Source: Culex pipiens pallens (Eukaryota; Arthropoda; Insecta; Diptera; Culicidae). Taken from it: a stretch of DNA of 64,000 nt. The position numbers and the translations under genes are program-made. The notes below the pieces were generated by a model. The model searched no databases. It was not told where the DNA came from and worked only from the letters and a program-made list of their open reading frames with translations. Every line of letters begins with the position of its first letter. Within the stretch, counting starts at the first letter, position 1. The stretch covers positions 188,614,850-188,678,849 of the forward strand of contig NC_068938.1 of NCBI RefSeq assembly GCF_016801865.2, given 5' to 3'. Positions 1 through 11,940 of the stretch are shown here, piece after piece.

Positions 1-893
1 AACGAGCAACGCTCGTCTGACAAAATGACCCTTGTATCAAATACCAGTTGTGGCCAACGAGCAACGCTCGTCTCACAAATAGCTCGTCTCACAAAATGAC
101 CCTTGTATCAAATATCCGTTGTGGCCAACGAGCAACGCTCGTCTCACAAATAACTCCGTTGTGGCCAACGAGCAACGCTCGTCTCACAAACACTCCGTTG
201 TGACCAACGAGCAACGCTCGTCTCACAAAATGACCCTTGTATCCAACGAGCAACGCTCATCTATCAAATACCCGTTGTGGCCAACGAGCAACGCTCGTCT
301 CACAAAATGACCTATGTATCAAATACCAGTTGTGGCCAACGAGCAACGCTCGTCTCACAAATAACTCCGTTGTGGCCAACGAGCAACGCTCGTCTCACAA
401 AATGACCCTTGTATCCAACGAGCAACGCTCATCTATCAAACACTCCGTTGTGGCCAACGAGCAACGCTCGTCTCACAAACACTCCGTTGTGGCCAACGAG
501 CAACGCTCGTCTCACAAACACTCCGTTGTGACCAACGAGCAACGCTCGTCTCACAAAATGACCTATGTATCAAATACCAGTTGTGACCAACGAGCAACGC
601 TCGTCTCACAAAATGAACCTTGTATCCAACGAGCAACGCTCATCTATCAAATACCCGTTGTAGCCAACGAGCAACGCTCGTCTGACAAAATGACCCTTGT
701 ATCAAATACCAGTTGTGGCCAACGAGCAACGCTCGTCTCACAAATAACTCCGTTGTGGCCAACGAGCGACGCTCGTCTCACAAAATGACCCTTGTATCAA
801 ATATCCGTTGTGGCCAACGAGCAACGCTCGTCTCACAAATAACTCCGTTGTGGCCAACGAGCAACGTCGTCTCACATTGATATATCTTTTCCC
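1..893. repeat. Minisatellite of about 38-40 bp units with a built-in hairpin
   Basis: Some 20 or more tandem copies of a unit reading roughly TTGTGGCCAACGAGCAACGC followed by TCGTCTCACAAA and a short variable tail. Each unit centres on ACGAGC-AAC-GCTCGT, a perfect 6-bp inverted repeat with a 3-nt loop. Two or three variant tails (AATAACTCCG, CACTCCG, ATGACCCTTGTATC) alternate, giving a loose higher-order order. The array runs off the left edge. Long open frames occur on both strands only because the unit lacks stops; they are not genes. Confidence 0.93.
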
Positions 894-1215
894 AATTACA
901 AACATTGAGGTGTTCACCCAAACAGTCACTCTTCCACACAAAAACACATCCTTCAACTCCAAATTTTCACTACAAAACGCAAAATGAGGCGCAAACCATC
1001 AAATCCGCATGATATCGACTCAAACGTCAACCCTACACAGAGAGAAAGCAATACATGTCTCCCGGTTCTTCGCATTGCTAACTTGGAATAACGGTCGTCT
1101 CACAATGGTCTATCTTTCCATTTACAAAATTGAGCTTTCAACCCAAACAATCAATCCTCCTCACAGAAACGATTCCTTCAACAAATTACAGTTCACTACA
1201 AAGTGCAAAATGTGA
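868..1215. repeat. Two diverged copies of a larger unit bordering the minisatellite
   Basis: The stretch starting near 868 (CGTCTCAC, then a CCCAATTACAAACATTGAGG-like run, ACCCAAACAGTCA, CACAAAAACACATCCTTCAAC, and AAATGAGGCGCAAACCATC) is repeated in diverged form from about 1088 to 1215. Both copies begin with the GTCGTCTCACA of the minisatellite unit. The short-unit array may therefore have arisen by expansion of one end of a longer repeat. Confidence 0.6.
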
Positions 1216-2100
1216 CGCAAACGATCAAATCCTGTCTCCAAAACAATGCAGGAAACATCATTCTTAAAATTTCACTTCAGTTCTGGATCAACTTGATCCC
1301 AACACACAACCCAGACAAAATCAAATAATTCGGCACGATGTCGATTCAACATCGGCCCGACACAGGGCAAAAGCACGCCCACATCGGTTGACACGTCGGC
1401 CTTAAACTCACGCAACTCAGCACGAACACATCACTGTGGGTTTCAATCAGTGTTGTCGTCTTTTTCAAATGCTCCAACAAAATCTCAAGCAAAACTTACC
1501 GGTTGCTCTTCGTCATTCCTCTCGTCTCGCTTGCTCACCTTTTACACTTCTTGTGGGGGGTGAGGGGACCATGAAACATCAAGTATTTTCGAAGGTTTTC
1601 TATTCTTAATCATTCAAATCTACCGGCTACGCCATTGTCGTAGATTTAGAGCGCTTCAAATCTCAACCGAGCAAAAGTCTTTTGTTGTTCCAAGATCCCA
1701 CCACCCACCACTTAAAACAACACCACTCGCTTTAACACTAAACACCAGACTAAAGACCTCTCTCCGAAATGCGATGCACGAATCTACTCTCCCGATACCA
1801 ACGACCCGAAGCGCACAAACACACACAGAACTCTCTCATTACTATCTCACGCGCCGCGCGTCTCCAGCACGACACTCAACAGAATCGCGCCGACTACACA
1901 CAACCCCATCGACGCACCAATACAGTCGCACCCGCGCTGCTGGTCTATTTCATAGCACACCGACGTCGTCTCCTTCGTGTGCGTCGACGCTCGTTCGAAA
2001 TTCGACACTAATAATTCAAATGGTCATAAATGGTTTCTCTCAAATACCTCGCACTAATTCCGATATTCCAAGCCATTTCTACGGAATAACATAACGTACA
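1216..2100 (-). other. Candidate minus-strand non-coding first exon; otherwise unexplained unique DNA
   Basis: No convincing coding frame. Read on the minus strand, about 2000 down to 1500 has the look of an insect 5' leader (G-rich over C, GTGTTTAGTGTTAAAG-like runs, no repeats). It ends at a canonical donor CCG/GTAAGTTTTG, with the last exon base at 1500; a second possible donor (AAAAG/GTGAGC) lies near 1540. If real, the gene continues left out of the window with the minisatellite in its intron. Inference only. Confidence 0.25.
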
Positions 2101-2956
2101 CGCTCTATCTGCGACACTTGGGATAACCACAGTAATAAAAAAACTACATACCATTGAGCTAATATTCAGTAAGATCAGTACTTATTCCTTCTTGAATGAA
2201 TATCCATGGTCTGGTTCTGGATTAGGTTCCCCTTCCGTTCAACGATTCTGGGTACTCAATTCAAGGGTCCAGATGTTGATACATGCAATCAAATATTCAT
2301 TTGTTCTGCTACAAAAGGTAAAGAAATAATACAACGTTGCTGGTTACATTTTTGTAGCCAGGAAATTTTCTGAAATCATCTGCCGAATTAAATTAACCTG
2401 AAACAATCAAACTTTTGAATCTTTGATAAAAATAACTTGGAAAACTACCAAAACAAACCAACAAATGACAGGCAAATTTCTGTTGTGAATGTTCAAGCCT
2501 ACCTTGATAAACAGACATGACAGACATACTTGCCTTTATTTATGGATAAATAAAGTCAGGTCAGTCCCAGCACAAAAAATTACCAAATTTACCTTAAAAT
2601 TTCAAATTTTTTGAGTCAATTTTAGGAAAGGGGTACTTTTTGAACCAATATTGAAATAGTTGTTGTAAAAGTATGTAAAAATTTGTGATTAGAAATGTAA
2701 AAAAAGGTGAAATTTTTTTTGGGCTTCTCACGGCAATATCTCAGCACTCACTTTTTACATATGGGACGGACTAGATTGGAGCAGCAGTAAAGACCTATCT
2801 CAATTTTTATGTACAACGGTAAAAGACACTATTAAAAACCATTTCTAATCACTTTTTTCATTTTAATGCAAAAAAAATGACAAGACAACATTTTTTCGAT
2901 GGATCAACTATGGTCCCTTTGGAACGAGCTTTCAAGTAGGAACTTTTCTGTCAAGG
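2101..2956. other. AT-rich non-coding stretch
   Basis: No coding frame, RNA gene or clear repeat boundary was recognised here. The composition is AT-rich with many homopolymer runs. Confidence 0.5.
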
Positions 2957-2966
2957 AGGACCGCGT

Positions 2967-3151
2967 AGAGACCCTAAATAGGGAGACTGGTCTAAGCTGG
3001 CTAAATCGATCTGGTAACGTATGTTTTGAGCTTGGCAACACTGATAAGTTTTGCGGGGGCGTAAAGGCAAATGCTCGTTTGGATACTTCAAACTCGTGTC
3101 TGTTTGGGTACGTCAAATTCACTTCGACCAGTCTCCCTATTTAGGATCTCT
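2967..3151. mobile_element. MITE with 9-bp target duplication (Mutator-like)
   Basis: Terminal inverted repeats begin AGAGACCCTAAATAGGGAGA on the left. The right end is GACCAGTCTCCC...TTTAGGATCTCT, whose reverse complement begins AGAGATCCTAAATAGGG. The 185-bp element is flanked by an exact direct repeat AGGACCGCG (2957-2965 and 3152-3160). A 9-bp duplication is the rule for MULE transposons. There is no coding capacity. Confidence 0.8.
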
Positions 3152-3330
3152 AGGACCGCGAGGTTAATTTTTCCAAATTGATTTAAAAAAATCCATTTTA
3201 AACTCTTTGTGGTCGTACAAAGGGTCATTGTCTAGGTTATTGTACTCAGAAAAATAAGCTCTATCGCTGTAAATAATAATATCAGCAATCAAAGCTTAAT
3301 TTAAAAAAAACTGAAAATCCTGGTTTTTAA

Positions 3331-3499
3331 GCGAAGATGGCGTTTGAATGGTGAGCGTCCGAAATGTCAAGATTACGCAGTGGTACCAATATTCCGAAAA
3401 AAGTGTGCCATGGCATGACAGCCACATTTGTTTTCTAATGTTGATGCTACTGCGCGATTTTGACATTTCGGATGTTCGCCATTCGAACGCCATCTTCGC
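3331..3499. mobile_element. Fold-back MITE flanked by TTAA
   Basis: A 169-bp palindromic element. The left arm GCGAAGATGGCGTTTGAATG pairs with the right arm CATTCGAACGCCATCTTCGC. TTAA lies directly on both sides (3327-3330 and 3500-3503). TTAA duplication suggests mobilisation by a piggyBac-type or other TTAA-targeting transposase. Non-coding. Confidence 0.75.
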
Positions 3500-3546
3500 T
3501 TAAAAATCTGGATAGAAAAATAACCTAGAAACATTTTTTTAATAAA

Positions 3547-3960
3547 GTCGACTCTCTTGCTGTCGATCTTCTCGATATCAATAATTCTCCATCTATCGAT
3601 GAATTCTTCAGTCCCTTCAATCTGCATACTTCAATTATCTTCATTCCTCGATATTTTCCCTTGCTTGAAGGATCTCTTCCTCGACGGTCCCTTGGATTCT
3701 GCTTGCATTAAAAATCTCTTCCGGTTGTCAATAATTCCACTTTCTCATGGCTTGCATAGACATTTTTCTTGGCAAAACGAAGCTTTGAAGGGTGGTTGAC
3801 ATTAGTTTGTTTTTGTTTGATGGACGTTGCCATGTTTCTCTCCCATAGCTGGGTATCAAGAAAAAAATATTTTCAATCGAGTCTTCATTTTGCATCGTCC
3901 TGTAAACTGATGATTCTCTTCCTCGACGGTCCCTTGGATATTGACAACCAGAGAGTCGAC
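3547..3960. mobile_element. Short inverted-repeat element with repeated internal motif
   Basis: Begins GTCGACTCTC and ends GAGAGTCGAC. Internally the motif CTTCCTCGACGGTCCCTTGG occurs twice (near 3678 and 3919). It looks like a non-autonomous DNA transposon. No exact target duplication could be assigned. Confidence 0.5.
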
Positions 3961-4149
3961 TGTAATAAAAAAAATTAGAGTTTCAAACAAACACGTTCAA
4001 AAAAATATTTAAGAATTTGTCCTAATTTCTAAAATTAAAATTTTAGAGTTTTCAAAAATCTTTGAGCTAAAGATTTTTTTAAATATAAAATTAGGCCGTT
4101 TGCTAATATTTTATGAAGTTTACGTGTATTTAAGAAAATTTCATTCCGC

Positions 4150-5001
4150 AGTGCACTTTGGCCGATGAGGCCAACCCTAAATTCATACATTTTTTTCCGT
4201 GCACACTGCACAGAAGCTGCCAAACTCTTGCGTTCCAGTCTACCACCACTCCCGTTCACAAAACGTCATTGAAGGTCGCCATTTTAGTAAAAAAATTCGA
4301 ACGTCAGAATCGGAGCTCCGCAGTTAATCCGCTAATTTCGACCGATTCCTGGCCCGTTTCCGTGCGCAATCGATTCCCCGCCCAAGTGTGTCGTATTCCG
4401 CGTGCCGCGTGTGCCATTTCCGTCCGCGTTCCGGTGGGAAAAGTGTCCAAAAGTGACCCGGAAAGTTGGTGGCTTCACCTCACTCGCGCAGGCCGTCGTC
4501 GAACGGAAGCTTCCAGCGCTCGGATTCCCGCAACAAGTGGCTGTTTTGGGGAACGGGGTTTCCGCAGTGGACAGATCCCTCCCAGTGGCCGCAACCGGTT
4601 CCGGTCGGCCGGAAATTGCGCGAACAGTTCGAATCGCCCGGGGGCAGTTTGCGGATTCGTGCTCGGATTGCGCGAAAAGTGCGATTATTTTGAAAAGTGC
4701 TACTGGTTTTTGACACTTACACAGAGGGCTACACACACACTCACACGCACACACACAGTCGAAACGAAACGAGTTTATTTGCTTGGCCCTGCTGTCAGTG
4801 TGTGAGTGTTGGGAGGGGGGATTTGGATTTTGGATTCGTCGTCGTCGTCGTCTGCCCGTGGGGCTCTGCGGGCGATTGTTGCTGCTGTTGTTGTTTTTGG
4901 TTAGATTGGATTGGATTTTGAGTACTCTTTTTTTTGCTTGTTTGCTGCCTTGGAGTTGGAGCGCGATCGTGATCTCGTGCTGAATGAAATTTATTTTGAC
5001 G
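4150..5001 (+). other. Candidate 5' non-coding exon, possibly of the lines gene
   Basis: A block with much higher GC than its surroundings, with 5'-leader character: AAAAGTG motifs, a CA microsatellite at 4731-4759, and GTCGTC and GCTGCTGTTG runs. It ends in GACG with the strong donor GTAAGTGCG at 5002. The next plausible acceptor for a coding gene on this strand is 18563-18564, just before lines, implying a 13.5-kb intron. An ATG at 4984 would open a short spliced upstream frame ending in exon 2. The exon boundary on the left and the link to lines are inferred, not shown. Confidence 0.4.
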
Positions 5002-7036
5002 GTAAGTGCGCGCCCGGCCAGTGGCGTAATTTGTGTTATGAGAGAAAGGGGTGGGGGGATAACTATTTTCCTTCTTTTTAAATAAATAAAGCCAAACAAT
5101 TTAAACGGGCAAATGTGGATTTCCAGAGTTTCTTTTTATAATGTCCTATAAACATATTTTTTTTGGACTTTTTTAAAAGGTCCAATAAACCAAATTTCCA
5201 CTTTTTGCTTTTTGAGTGTTTTTTTTAAACCGCCTTGAGTCAGGGGTGTTAAAACACCCAAAAAGCAAAAATTGAAAATTTGGTTTATTGGACTTTTTCT
5301 TTTTTAAACTCCAGATATGAAGGACAATAGCTTATTGGCCTTTCATTCAAGCATTCAAACATTCAATATTACGTCCTTTTAAAATGTTAGTCTTGGTTTA
5401 AAAATCTTGAAAATATTTTTTTCGAAAAGATCGCAAAATTTCACGAATGTTTCATTTTCAACATTGCAAATCGGACCATAAGTTGCTGAGATATCGACAT
5501 TAGAAAATGGTGTGTTGTTTGGGTGAGACTTAGAAAACATCAATTTTCCTGTTTTTAAACCTTTGCATGGCAATAACTCAGCAACTATGGGTTGTATCAA
5601 CAAATTCCAAAAAAAGCAAAATATAGATAATTTTCTCAGTTTTTCAAAAATATTTTTTTCGAAAGTGGGCAAACATGTGCACTAATTTAAAAAAATGAAA
5701 AACTGCGACTATTTTCAAAAAAGTCACCTAAAAATGGATTTAACTTGAAAACGGTGCACTTTATCAAAATTTTACTTAAGTACTTTTGATTGCAAAATTG
5801 ATTTTACATCAAAAAATGAAGTTGAAACATTTTTGCGACCAATGTTTCGATTTTTTGAAAAAAACAGTATTGATTCAAAAATTCATAACTTGCACAAAGA
5901 TTTTTTGCACAGTCTGGAAATTTCTTGAAAAGTTGGCATTTGATGTCCTCTAAAACATATAAAAAAATAATAAAAATAGTGTTTTTTTGCAAATCAAGTT
6001 TTGAGCATAAGCATGGTTGACTGCCAATGAGCTGCTACTCCGTTATTGACAGATCAGCTGAAGTTAAACAATGAATCAAAAATGATCAGTGGGAGCCAAC
6101 CATCCGTTCACTGTTTAACCCCTGAAGACCCCGACTTTATTAGTCAATACCGGCGCCCTCCCAAGAAGCCTGCAGTTCAACAAAAGGGAGGAATGTTAGT
6201 CCGATAGTTGAAGTTGCAGACTCATCAAGCACATAGTTTTTCGCTATATACTTGTTGATACCGCTTGAGACCGTTGAATCCACAGCATCTCCTTCAACCA
6301 TCACGCGATTTTTTTTTTTTTTTGGGTTAGTAGGATAAGGTATTGGCTTTTCGATGCCTCCCGAGCTACGATGCTATGGGGAGGACTTTCATAACAAACC
6401 CGTCGGCGAGCCTTCCGAGCAACGATGCTATGGGAAGGTCTTTCTGGTTAACACACAAAACCACACAGTTATTTTGCTCCACTATTAACTCGACGATCCA
6501 AATTGTCAGTGCGTCTTTCGATCATTATATAAAAAAAGCTTTTTCACCGTAAAAAAATAAAACCTTATTCGAAAAATTTAATCACAGTCCACCCGACGCC
6601 GTGCCTTCCGATCAACGATGATATAGGAAGGGCTTTGAAAATTACAAAACATCACTTTTCACTCTGAATATTTTTTTTTTACGACCACGTGCTCCCTTTG
6701 CCAATTATGCACTGATGACGCTGCATTTTCAGAGGGTAATCCTCTCCTCGCAGCACACAATTCCCGACAAAAATGCGAAACAAAAGGCACACACAAAAAA
6801 AAAATCACTTTTCACTCCGAATATTTTTTTACGACCACGCGCTCCCTTTGCCAATTATGCACTCACCCGAACAGCGACACAAAAGAGACGGAAAATAACA
6901 CGAAAAAACAGGACTGCGCGTCCACACAGGCACCGCACTACTGATCCCCACTGAAACAAGCCACAATAATCATTTTTGTTACATTCTAATGTCTATATCT
7001 TCGGGAAAAGTTTGAAGTATGATTCATAAGATTAGG
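5002..7036. other. Repeat-rich non-coding DNA (presumed intron)
   Basis: No gene. It contains an imperfect palindrome at about 5178-5306 (arms include CCAATAAACCAAATTT). A fragment of the fold-back family also seen at 33005-34221 lies at about 5360-5990. Three diverged copies of a motif CCTTCCGAGCAACGATGCTA...GGAAGG lie at 6355-6640. A local duplication of ACGACCACGTGCTCCCTTTG plus flanks is at about 6650-6715 and 6808-6865. Confidence 0.6.
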
Positions 7037-7225
7037 ATGTATATCAGGGGTGACCAAAGTATGGCCCGCGGGCCAAACGTGGCCCACGAGGTGATATTTT
7101 GTGGCCCGCGGACCCATTTTGAATGATCATGTAAAATGGCCCGTTGACCACATGTAATTTTATACTTTTTTTTCAAAAATAATGTTTATTTTAAACTTTT
7201 TTATGCTAATCTCTTTAGTTTTTTT

Positions 7226-7324
7226 TATAGGTTAGGTTTTCGGCTTTCGGTCTTGGGATACGAGAAAATAAGCGTTGTTTCGAATTTTCCCGCCAAGACC
7301 GAAAAGCCGAAAACCTAACCTATA
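7226..7324. mobile_element. Small hairpin element nested in hAT copy 1
   Basis: Left arm AGGTTAGGTTTTCGGCTTTC continuing GGTCTTGG; right arm CCAAGACCGAAAAGCCGAAA continuing ACCTAACCT. The arms pair over about 28 bp around a 40-nt loop, bounded by TATA. The second hAT copy shows no such hairpin, so this is probably a later insertion. Confidence 0.65.
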
Positions 7325-7639
7325 ATTTGTGATCCGGTCGATAGGAAGCACTCATTAATTTTTTTTTGTTAATAAAAAAACTTGATTTATCATTATATTG
7401 ATCCCCACTTTAGGATACAAATAATTTGTTCAAAATATTTTATAATTAAAACAATTTTACACGTTTCAATGTGAGTGAAACTAGTAAATATCTTCAAAAC
7501 TTTCATCAAACATTTCAGAAATATTCAAAAAAAAGTTCAAGTTTGATTTAGGTAGAATTCTGTAATAGTTGCAAAAATATTAGTTTTCTTTATTAATTTG
7601 CAAGTCTTAATGACCCTTTTATGAACTGACCCTCAAACT

Positions 7640-7720
7640 TACATTGCACTTCCTTCGGGATTCGAACTCATTACAGATAGATAACGAATCTGATTGACTA
7701 CCAACTGATTCAGGCAGACA
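7640..7720 (-). other. tRNA-like segment inside the hAT element
   Basis: On the minus strand, CAGTTGGTAGTC (box A-like) is followed about 40 nt later by GAGTTCGAATCCCG (a good box B/T-arm). The same segment, on the opposite strand, is in the second hAT copy at about 56101-56153. It cannot fold as a normal tRNA from what is seen, so it is a captured tRNA or SINE piece, not a tRNA gene. Confidence 0.5.
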
Positions 7721-8747
7721 AAATGTGGAAATCGGGAGATCAAGTTTGTTGTAAATATTTTACAAAGCTTTCGTCGATCAACCAACCCCTCCACCATTAT
7801 TAAAAAATTGGCTCGAAAAACCAGGAGCAAAAATATATTTTCAAAAAACTTAAAAACTAAAAAAAAATGAAATTTCAGTGCAATCAGCTGAAATCAATTA
7901 AATATGCATTCCTTTGCATTTAGAATCATTTGAGCATGTTTGGCTTTATTTAAAATAAATTGAATATTAGCGAATTTTGGATGAAAATAAATGTTTTTTA
8001 GCTATTTTTTTAGTCGAATCTTTTTTTTTATTATGATTGCAGTTCAACTATACGGAAGCATAAAACATTTTATAATATTTTTTTTTCGTTGAAATGTTGA
8101 AATTCTGGCTCTCAACGATTTTCCATTAGCCACACTTAACTTATAGATAAAATTACGCCTTTAGATGAATTATTCAACAGGTAATGTCACCATATTCTAA
8201 ATATAATATAAAAAATATAATAGAAAAAATAAAAATATAAAAAATTATAAAAAATAAAATAAAAATATAATATAAAATATAAAAAAAACTTTATTTATTT
8301 TTTTTGAAAGCACAAGTACATTCAGCTAAAAACTTTTTTTCAAAAACATGAAATAATAAAATCAACAATACCGATAGAAAACCGTTCATTTGTCGTTTCT
8401 ATTATTTTGATTTGATTTTTTTTAAATAACAGAAATTAAATCTTTTAAATTAAAATAACGTAATTAAGTTCGTTCAATAACTTTTTTTTTGTAAATTCGG
8501 CCCGCAAGCTCATTTAAGCTTCAAATTCGGCCCGGCCTCCAAAAACTTTGAGCGTCCCTGATGTATATAGTATATAGTATACATCAGTATAAAAATAGGG
8601 TTATAAAAAAACTTAAAAGAAATTCAATTTTTAGAGCCAGTAAGCAGATGTTAAAAAATGAGTTGAATATAGAAATAAATTTAAATAAGAAATCCTCAAC
8701 AAACCATTCAAAATAAAATTATCTTCTTGAAGATTATTTCGACGTTT

Positions 8748-9465
8748 TTGCTTTCCTCACGTTAATGAGGAAAGGCTATAAAATCACTCGAAAAATGAAC
8801 TTTTTTATTTGACCTCGTAGACCCACCTTCACGTATACCTATCGACTCAGAATCGAATTTTGAGCAAATGTCTGTGTGTGTGGTGGGATGTTGATCAAAA
8901 AATTTGCACTGAGTTATCTCGGCACTGGCTGACCCGATTTGGACCGTTTTGGTCTCATTTGATCCGTCTTGGGGTCCCATAAGTCGCTATTGAAAATGAT
9001 AAAGTTTAGTTAAGTAATTCAAAAGTTATGCTAAAAAAACGAATTTAACAAAAGTCCGGAAGATTGTAAAAAGGGTGGTTTTTGTAAGAAACCTCGTCAT
9101 GTTATACATTTTTAGAAAGGTATTCTAAAGACCATTTCAACGAGTTCAAAAGATTGAAGATCTGACAATCCTATCAAAAGTTATAAGCACTTAAGTGTTA
9201 TTTATGATTTTTTTAAAGGCCGGATCTCATATATTTCGATGAAAACGTTGTCCGGATCTATCATGCGGACTGTCGTTAGATAGGTAATCAAAAGACCTTT
9301 CCAACGAGTTTAATAGATTGCAGATCTGACAACCCTATCAAAAGTTATAAGCACTTAAGTGTTATTTATGAACTTTGTGGAGCCCGGATCTCTGATATTA
9401 TCTAGCATTACACTCAACATGTGAGGAAGGCACCAACCACCTAATGGTGGATTAAGTAACGTTTT
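8748..9465. mobile_element. Inverted-repeat element with GAGGAAGGC termini, copy 1
   Basis: Begins near TTTTGCTTTCCTCACG and ends near GTGAGGAAGGCACCAACCAC plus a TAATGGTGGATTAAGTAACG tail. Internal landmarks are GTAGACCCACCTTCA, TATCGACTCAGAATCGAA and AAATGTCTGTGTGTG. A diverged copy follows at about 9550. No coding frame, no certain target duplication. Confidence 0.6.
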
Positions 9466-9549
9466 ATTAATAAAATACTAACAAACATTTTCGCAAGAAA
9501 ATGAAATTACTGCCTAATTGAGTGGAAGGCACCAACCACCTAAAGTTAG

Positions 9550-10140
9550 ATTAAGTAACCTTTTGCCTTCCTCACTGAGGTAAGGCTATAATCCTGCTCT
9601 AAAAATGAACTTTGTATGAAAACGTCGTAGACCCACCTTCATATGTACATATCGACTCAGAATCGAAAGCTGAACAAATGTCTGTGTGTATGTTTGTGTG
9701 TATGTATGTATGTGATCAACAAACTAGCTCATGTTTCTCGGCACTGGCTGAACCGATTTGACCCGAACCTGTTGCATTCGACTTGGTTTAGGGTCCCATA
9801 GATCAAGTTTTATACAGACTGATGTTTCGATAAGTAGTTCAAAAGTTATGTATAAAAATATGTTTTCACATATATCCGGATCTCACTTAAATGTATGTAA
9901 ACTATGTCCGGGTCCATCATACGATCCATTCTTGGTTAGACTATCAAAAGACCTTTCCAACGAGTCCAAAACATTGAAGATCTGGCAACCCTGTCTCGAG
10001 ATATGGCCACTAAAGTGATATTGATGTACTTTTTTATCCCGGATCTAAAAAATAGATGAATTTTTTGTACAATCCCATCATATCAGCCATTGTTGGTAAT
10101 AAGTGAGGAAGGCTCCAACCGTAGAGGTGGATTAAGTAAC
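9550..10140. mobile_element. Inverted-repeat element with GAGGAAGGC termini, copy 2
   Basis: Same family and orientation as the element at 8748: CTTTTGCCTTCCTCACTGAGG at the left, the GTAGACCCACCTTCA and TCGACTCAGAATCGAA landmarks, and AGTGAGGAAGGCTCCAACCG plus GTGGATTAAGTAACG at the right. The two lie head to tail about 100 bp apart. Confidence 0.6.
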
Positions 10141-11486
10141 GTTTTTTTTAGGAATGCTGTGAAAACCAATGAAAAACTTCGGGAGACTAGTCCCCACCTG
10201 TTTCTAATCAATGCACGCCAATGGACAAAACCTTTTGGTGGTCCATCAAAGAATGCACCTGCCCTCGTGCTGCAATGAAGCATTATATATTGGTACCTTT
10301 TCACATGAAAAGAAATGAGGTGATGAACTATTGGGTCTAATTTAAATTTTGATTACAGTGTTTCACATTTAGTTTTGTTCATCAGAATCCTTGTAAAATT
10401 TTAAATTTTAAATCGATATCTTCAAAGTAACGCCCGCTGAAATCACTTTTATTTCTCAATTTTAAAAAGTTAGTCAGTCCGAGCCAGGGAAAAATAAATG
10501 ATATGATTTGCCCTGCGGTTAGTAGACACACGGTCGAGCCCACGACGAAGGGAAAGAATTTTGATAGCTTCCGGTAAGAATACCAGGGCAGAGGGAAGAT
10601 AGGATAGAGCAGAGATCACGAGAGGCGGCGAAACCGAAGAGATAAAACGAAACTAAACGAAGTCTCTTGAGTCGGACTCTTGAGACCTGGCGAGAAGCCC
10701 CCATGGGATGAGCGGAATATCCGAGAATTTTGTACACCTTTTTTTTCATCCACTTCATTCCGTCCCTAACTCTCGCCCATTCAGAATCTTTTGATGTCGA
10801 CTAGCGTGTGTGTGTGTGTGTGTGCGCTGAAGATTTTAAAGGTATTTGTGTGTATGTGTGTGTGTGTTTAGTGCGTGCGTGTGGTATATTGTGTGCTGTG
10901 TCTTCCCCGAGCTCAGACCGCTGATTATGGTTGGAGGTTTGATATATGATCGGGATGAAGTATAAATTATATCGGCCAGTCAGCCAGGATTGGAATGAGA
11001 GAAGAAGAAGAAGAAGAAGATGGTGATGTGGGGGAAATCAGAGTGCAGTTGAAGGTTGCTTTGCCTGCCTGGTGGGTTTGGAATTCTTGGGATCACGTGC
11101 ACATTTTTGTGGTGTGCTGTGGATTGATGAATATTTTGAACACTAATTAGCTAGTAAGTTTATCCTCATCTTTGGGCAAATTTGTAGCTTAGTTTGAACT
11201 AAGACGTTGGGAATATTTGGCTGCAATATGTTTATGTTAGACCGAGCTACGTAGCCCAGTGGTAAGATTTACTTTTCTTTTAATATGTTTATAAGAACTA
11301 TTTATTTTTCTATCAAACTTTATTCCTTTCCACGCCGAGCAAAATCGAGATTTTGATTCGAATTTTCACACAAAAAGAATGCGTTAGCAATCATTTGTGA
11401 AACTTGTCTTTTTTTATATTTTTGGTGACAAAAATACTATCTTTTCAGCTATTTAACAAGTGGGTCCAAATTAATTTGACAGGTGA
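10141..11486. other. Non-coding stretch with microsatellites
   Basis: No gene recognised. It holds a GT microsatellite (about 10804-10826), further GTGTGT runs to about 10870, and a GAA run (11003-11019). A tRNA box A-like TAGCCCAGTGGTAAG at 11252-11266 lacks a matching box B. The part at 10480-10780 is not obviously repetitive and may be plain intron. Confidence 0.5.
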
Positions 11487-11940
11487 GCAGTTCTCTGAGA
11501 TTACGGTTCATTTTTTTTTGTATTTTCGGCTGAAACGTTTTTGTTGCCTTCGGTATGCCCAAAAAAGCCATTTTGCATCATCAGTTTGTCCATCTAATTT
11601 TCCATACAAATTTGGCAGCTGTCCATACAAAAATGATATGTGAAAATTCAAAAATCTGTATCTTTTGAAGGAATTTTTTGATCGATTTGGTGTCTTGGGC
11701 AATTCGCAAATTCGATTTTACATCGAAAAATGAAGTTGAAAAATTTGTGTGACCAATATTTCGATTTTTTGATAAAAGCAGTATTGATTGAAAAATTCAT
11801 AACTCGGTCAAAGATTTCTGAAAAGTTGGCATTTGATGTCCCCTTAATCACGTAAAAAAAATTAAAAATAGTGTTTTTTTTTTTGCAAATCAAGTTTAAG
11901 TGCCAAATAGTGAAATTAAAAATCATCAAAAAAATTTAAC
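11487..11940. mobile_element. Fragment of the GAGCAATTC fold-back family
   Basis: Starts with the family terminus as GAGCAGTTCTCTGAGATTAC, followed by GTGCCTTCGGTATGCCC-type and GGCAGCTGTCCATACAAAAA landmarks and the GTTTTTTTTGCAAATCAAG block. The right inverted terminus is missing, so this is a truncated copy of the type seen complete at 33005-34221. Confidence 0.6.

Larger units (their letters stand above)
7045..8560 (+). mobile_element. Non-autonomous hAT element, copy 1, with perfect 8-bp duplication
   Basis: Starts CAGGGGTGACCAAAGTATGG and ends CAAAAACTTTGAGCGTCCCTG. Both ends carry GGCCCG-rich subterminal blocks. It is flanked by an exact 8-bp direct repeat ATGTATAT (7037-7044 and 8561-8568). 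CAGGG termini with 8-bp duplications are diagnostic of hAT. No transposase frame survives in 1516 bp. A diverged copy in opposite orientation lies at 55402-56587. Confidence 0.9.

Noticed and set aside
1..893. CRISPR-like array of repeats and spacers
   Set aside because: Units are contiguous with no unique spacers, and the DNA is eukaryotic.
119..962. Open frames of 60-180 codons on both strands in the minisatellite
   Set aside because: They exist only because the repeat unit has no stop in those frames; the translations are repetitive and change with each unit variant.
4332..5099. 255-codon minus-strand and 215-codon plus-strand frames in the GC-rich block
   Set aside because: Composition-driven; they overlap each other on both strands and have no domain, signal or conserved motif.
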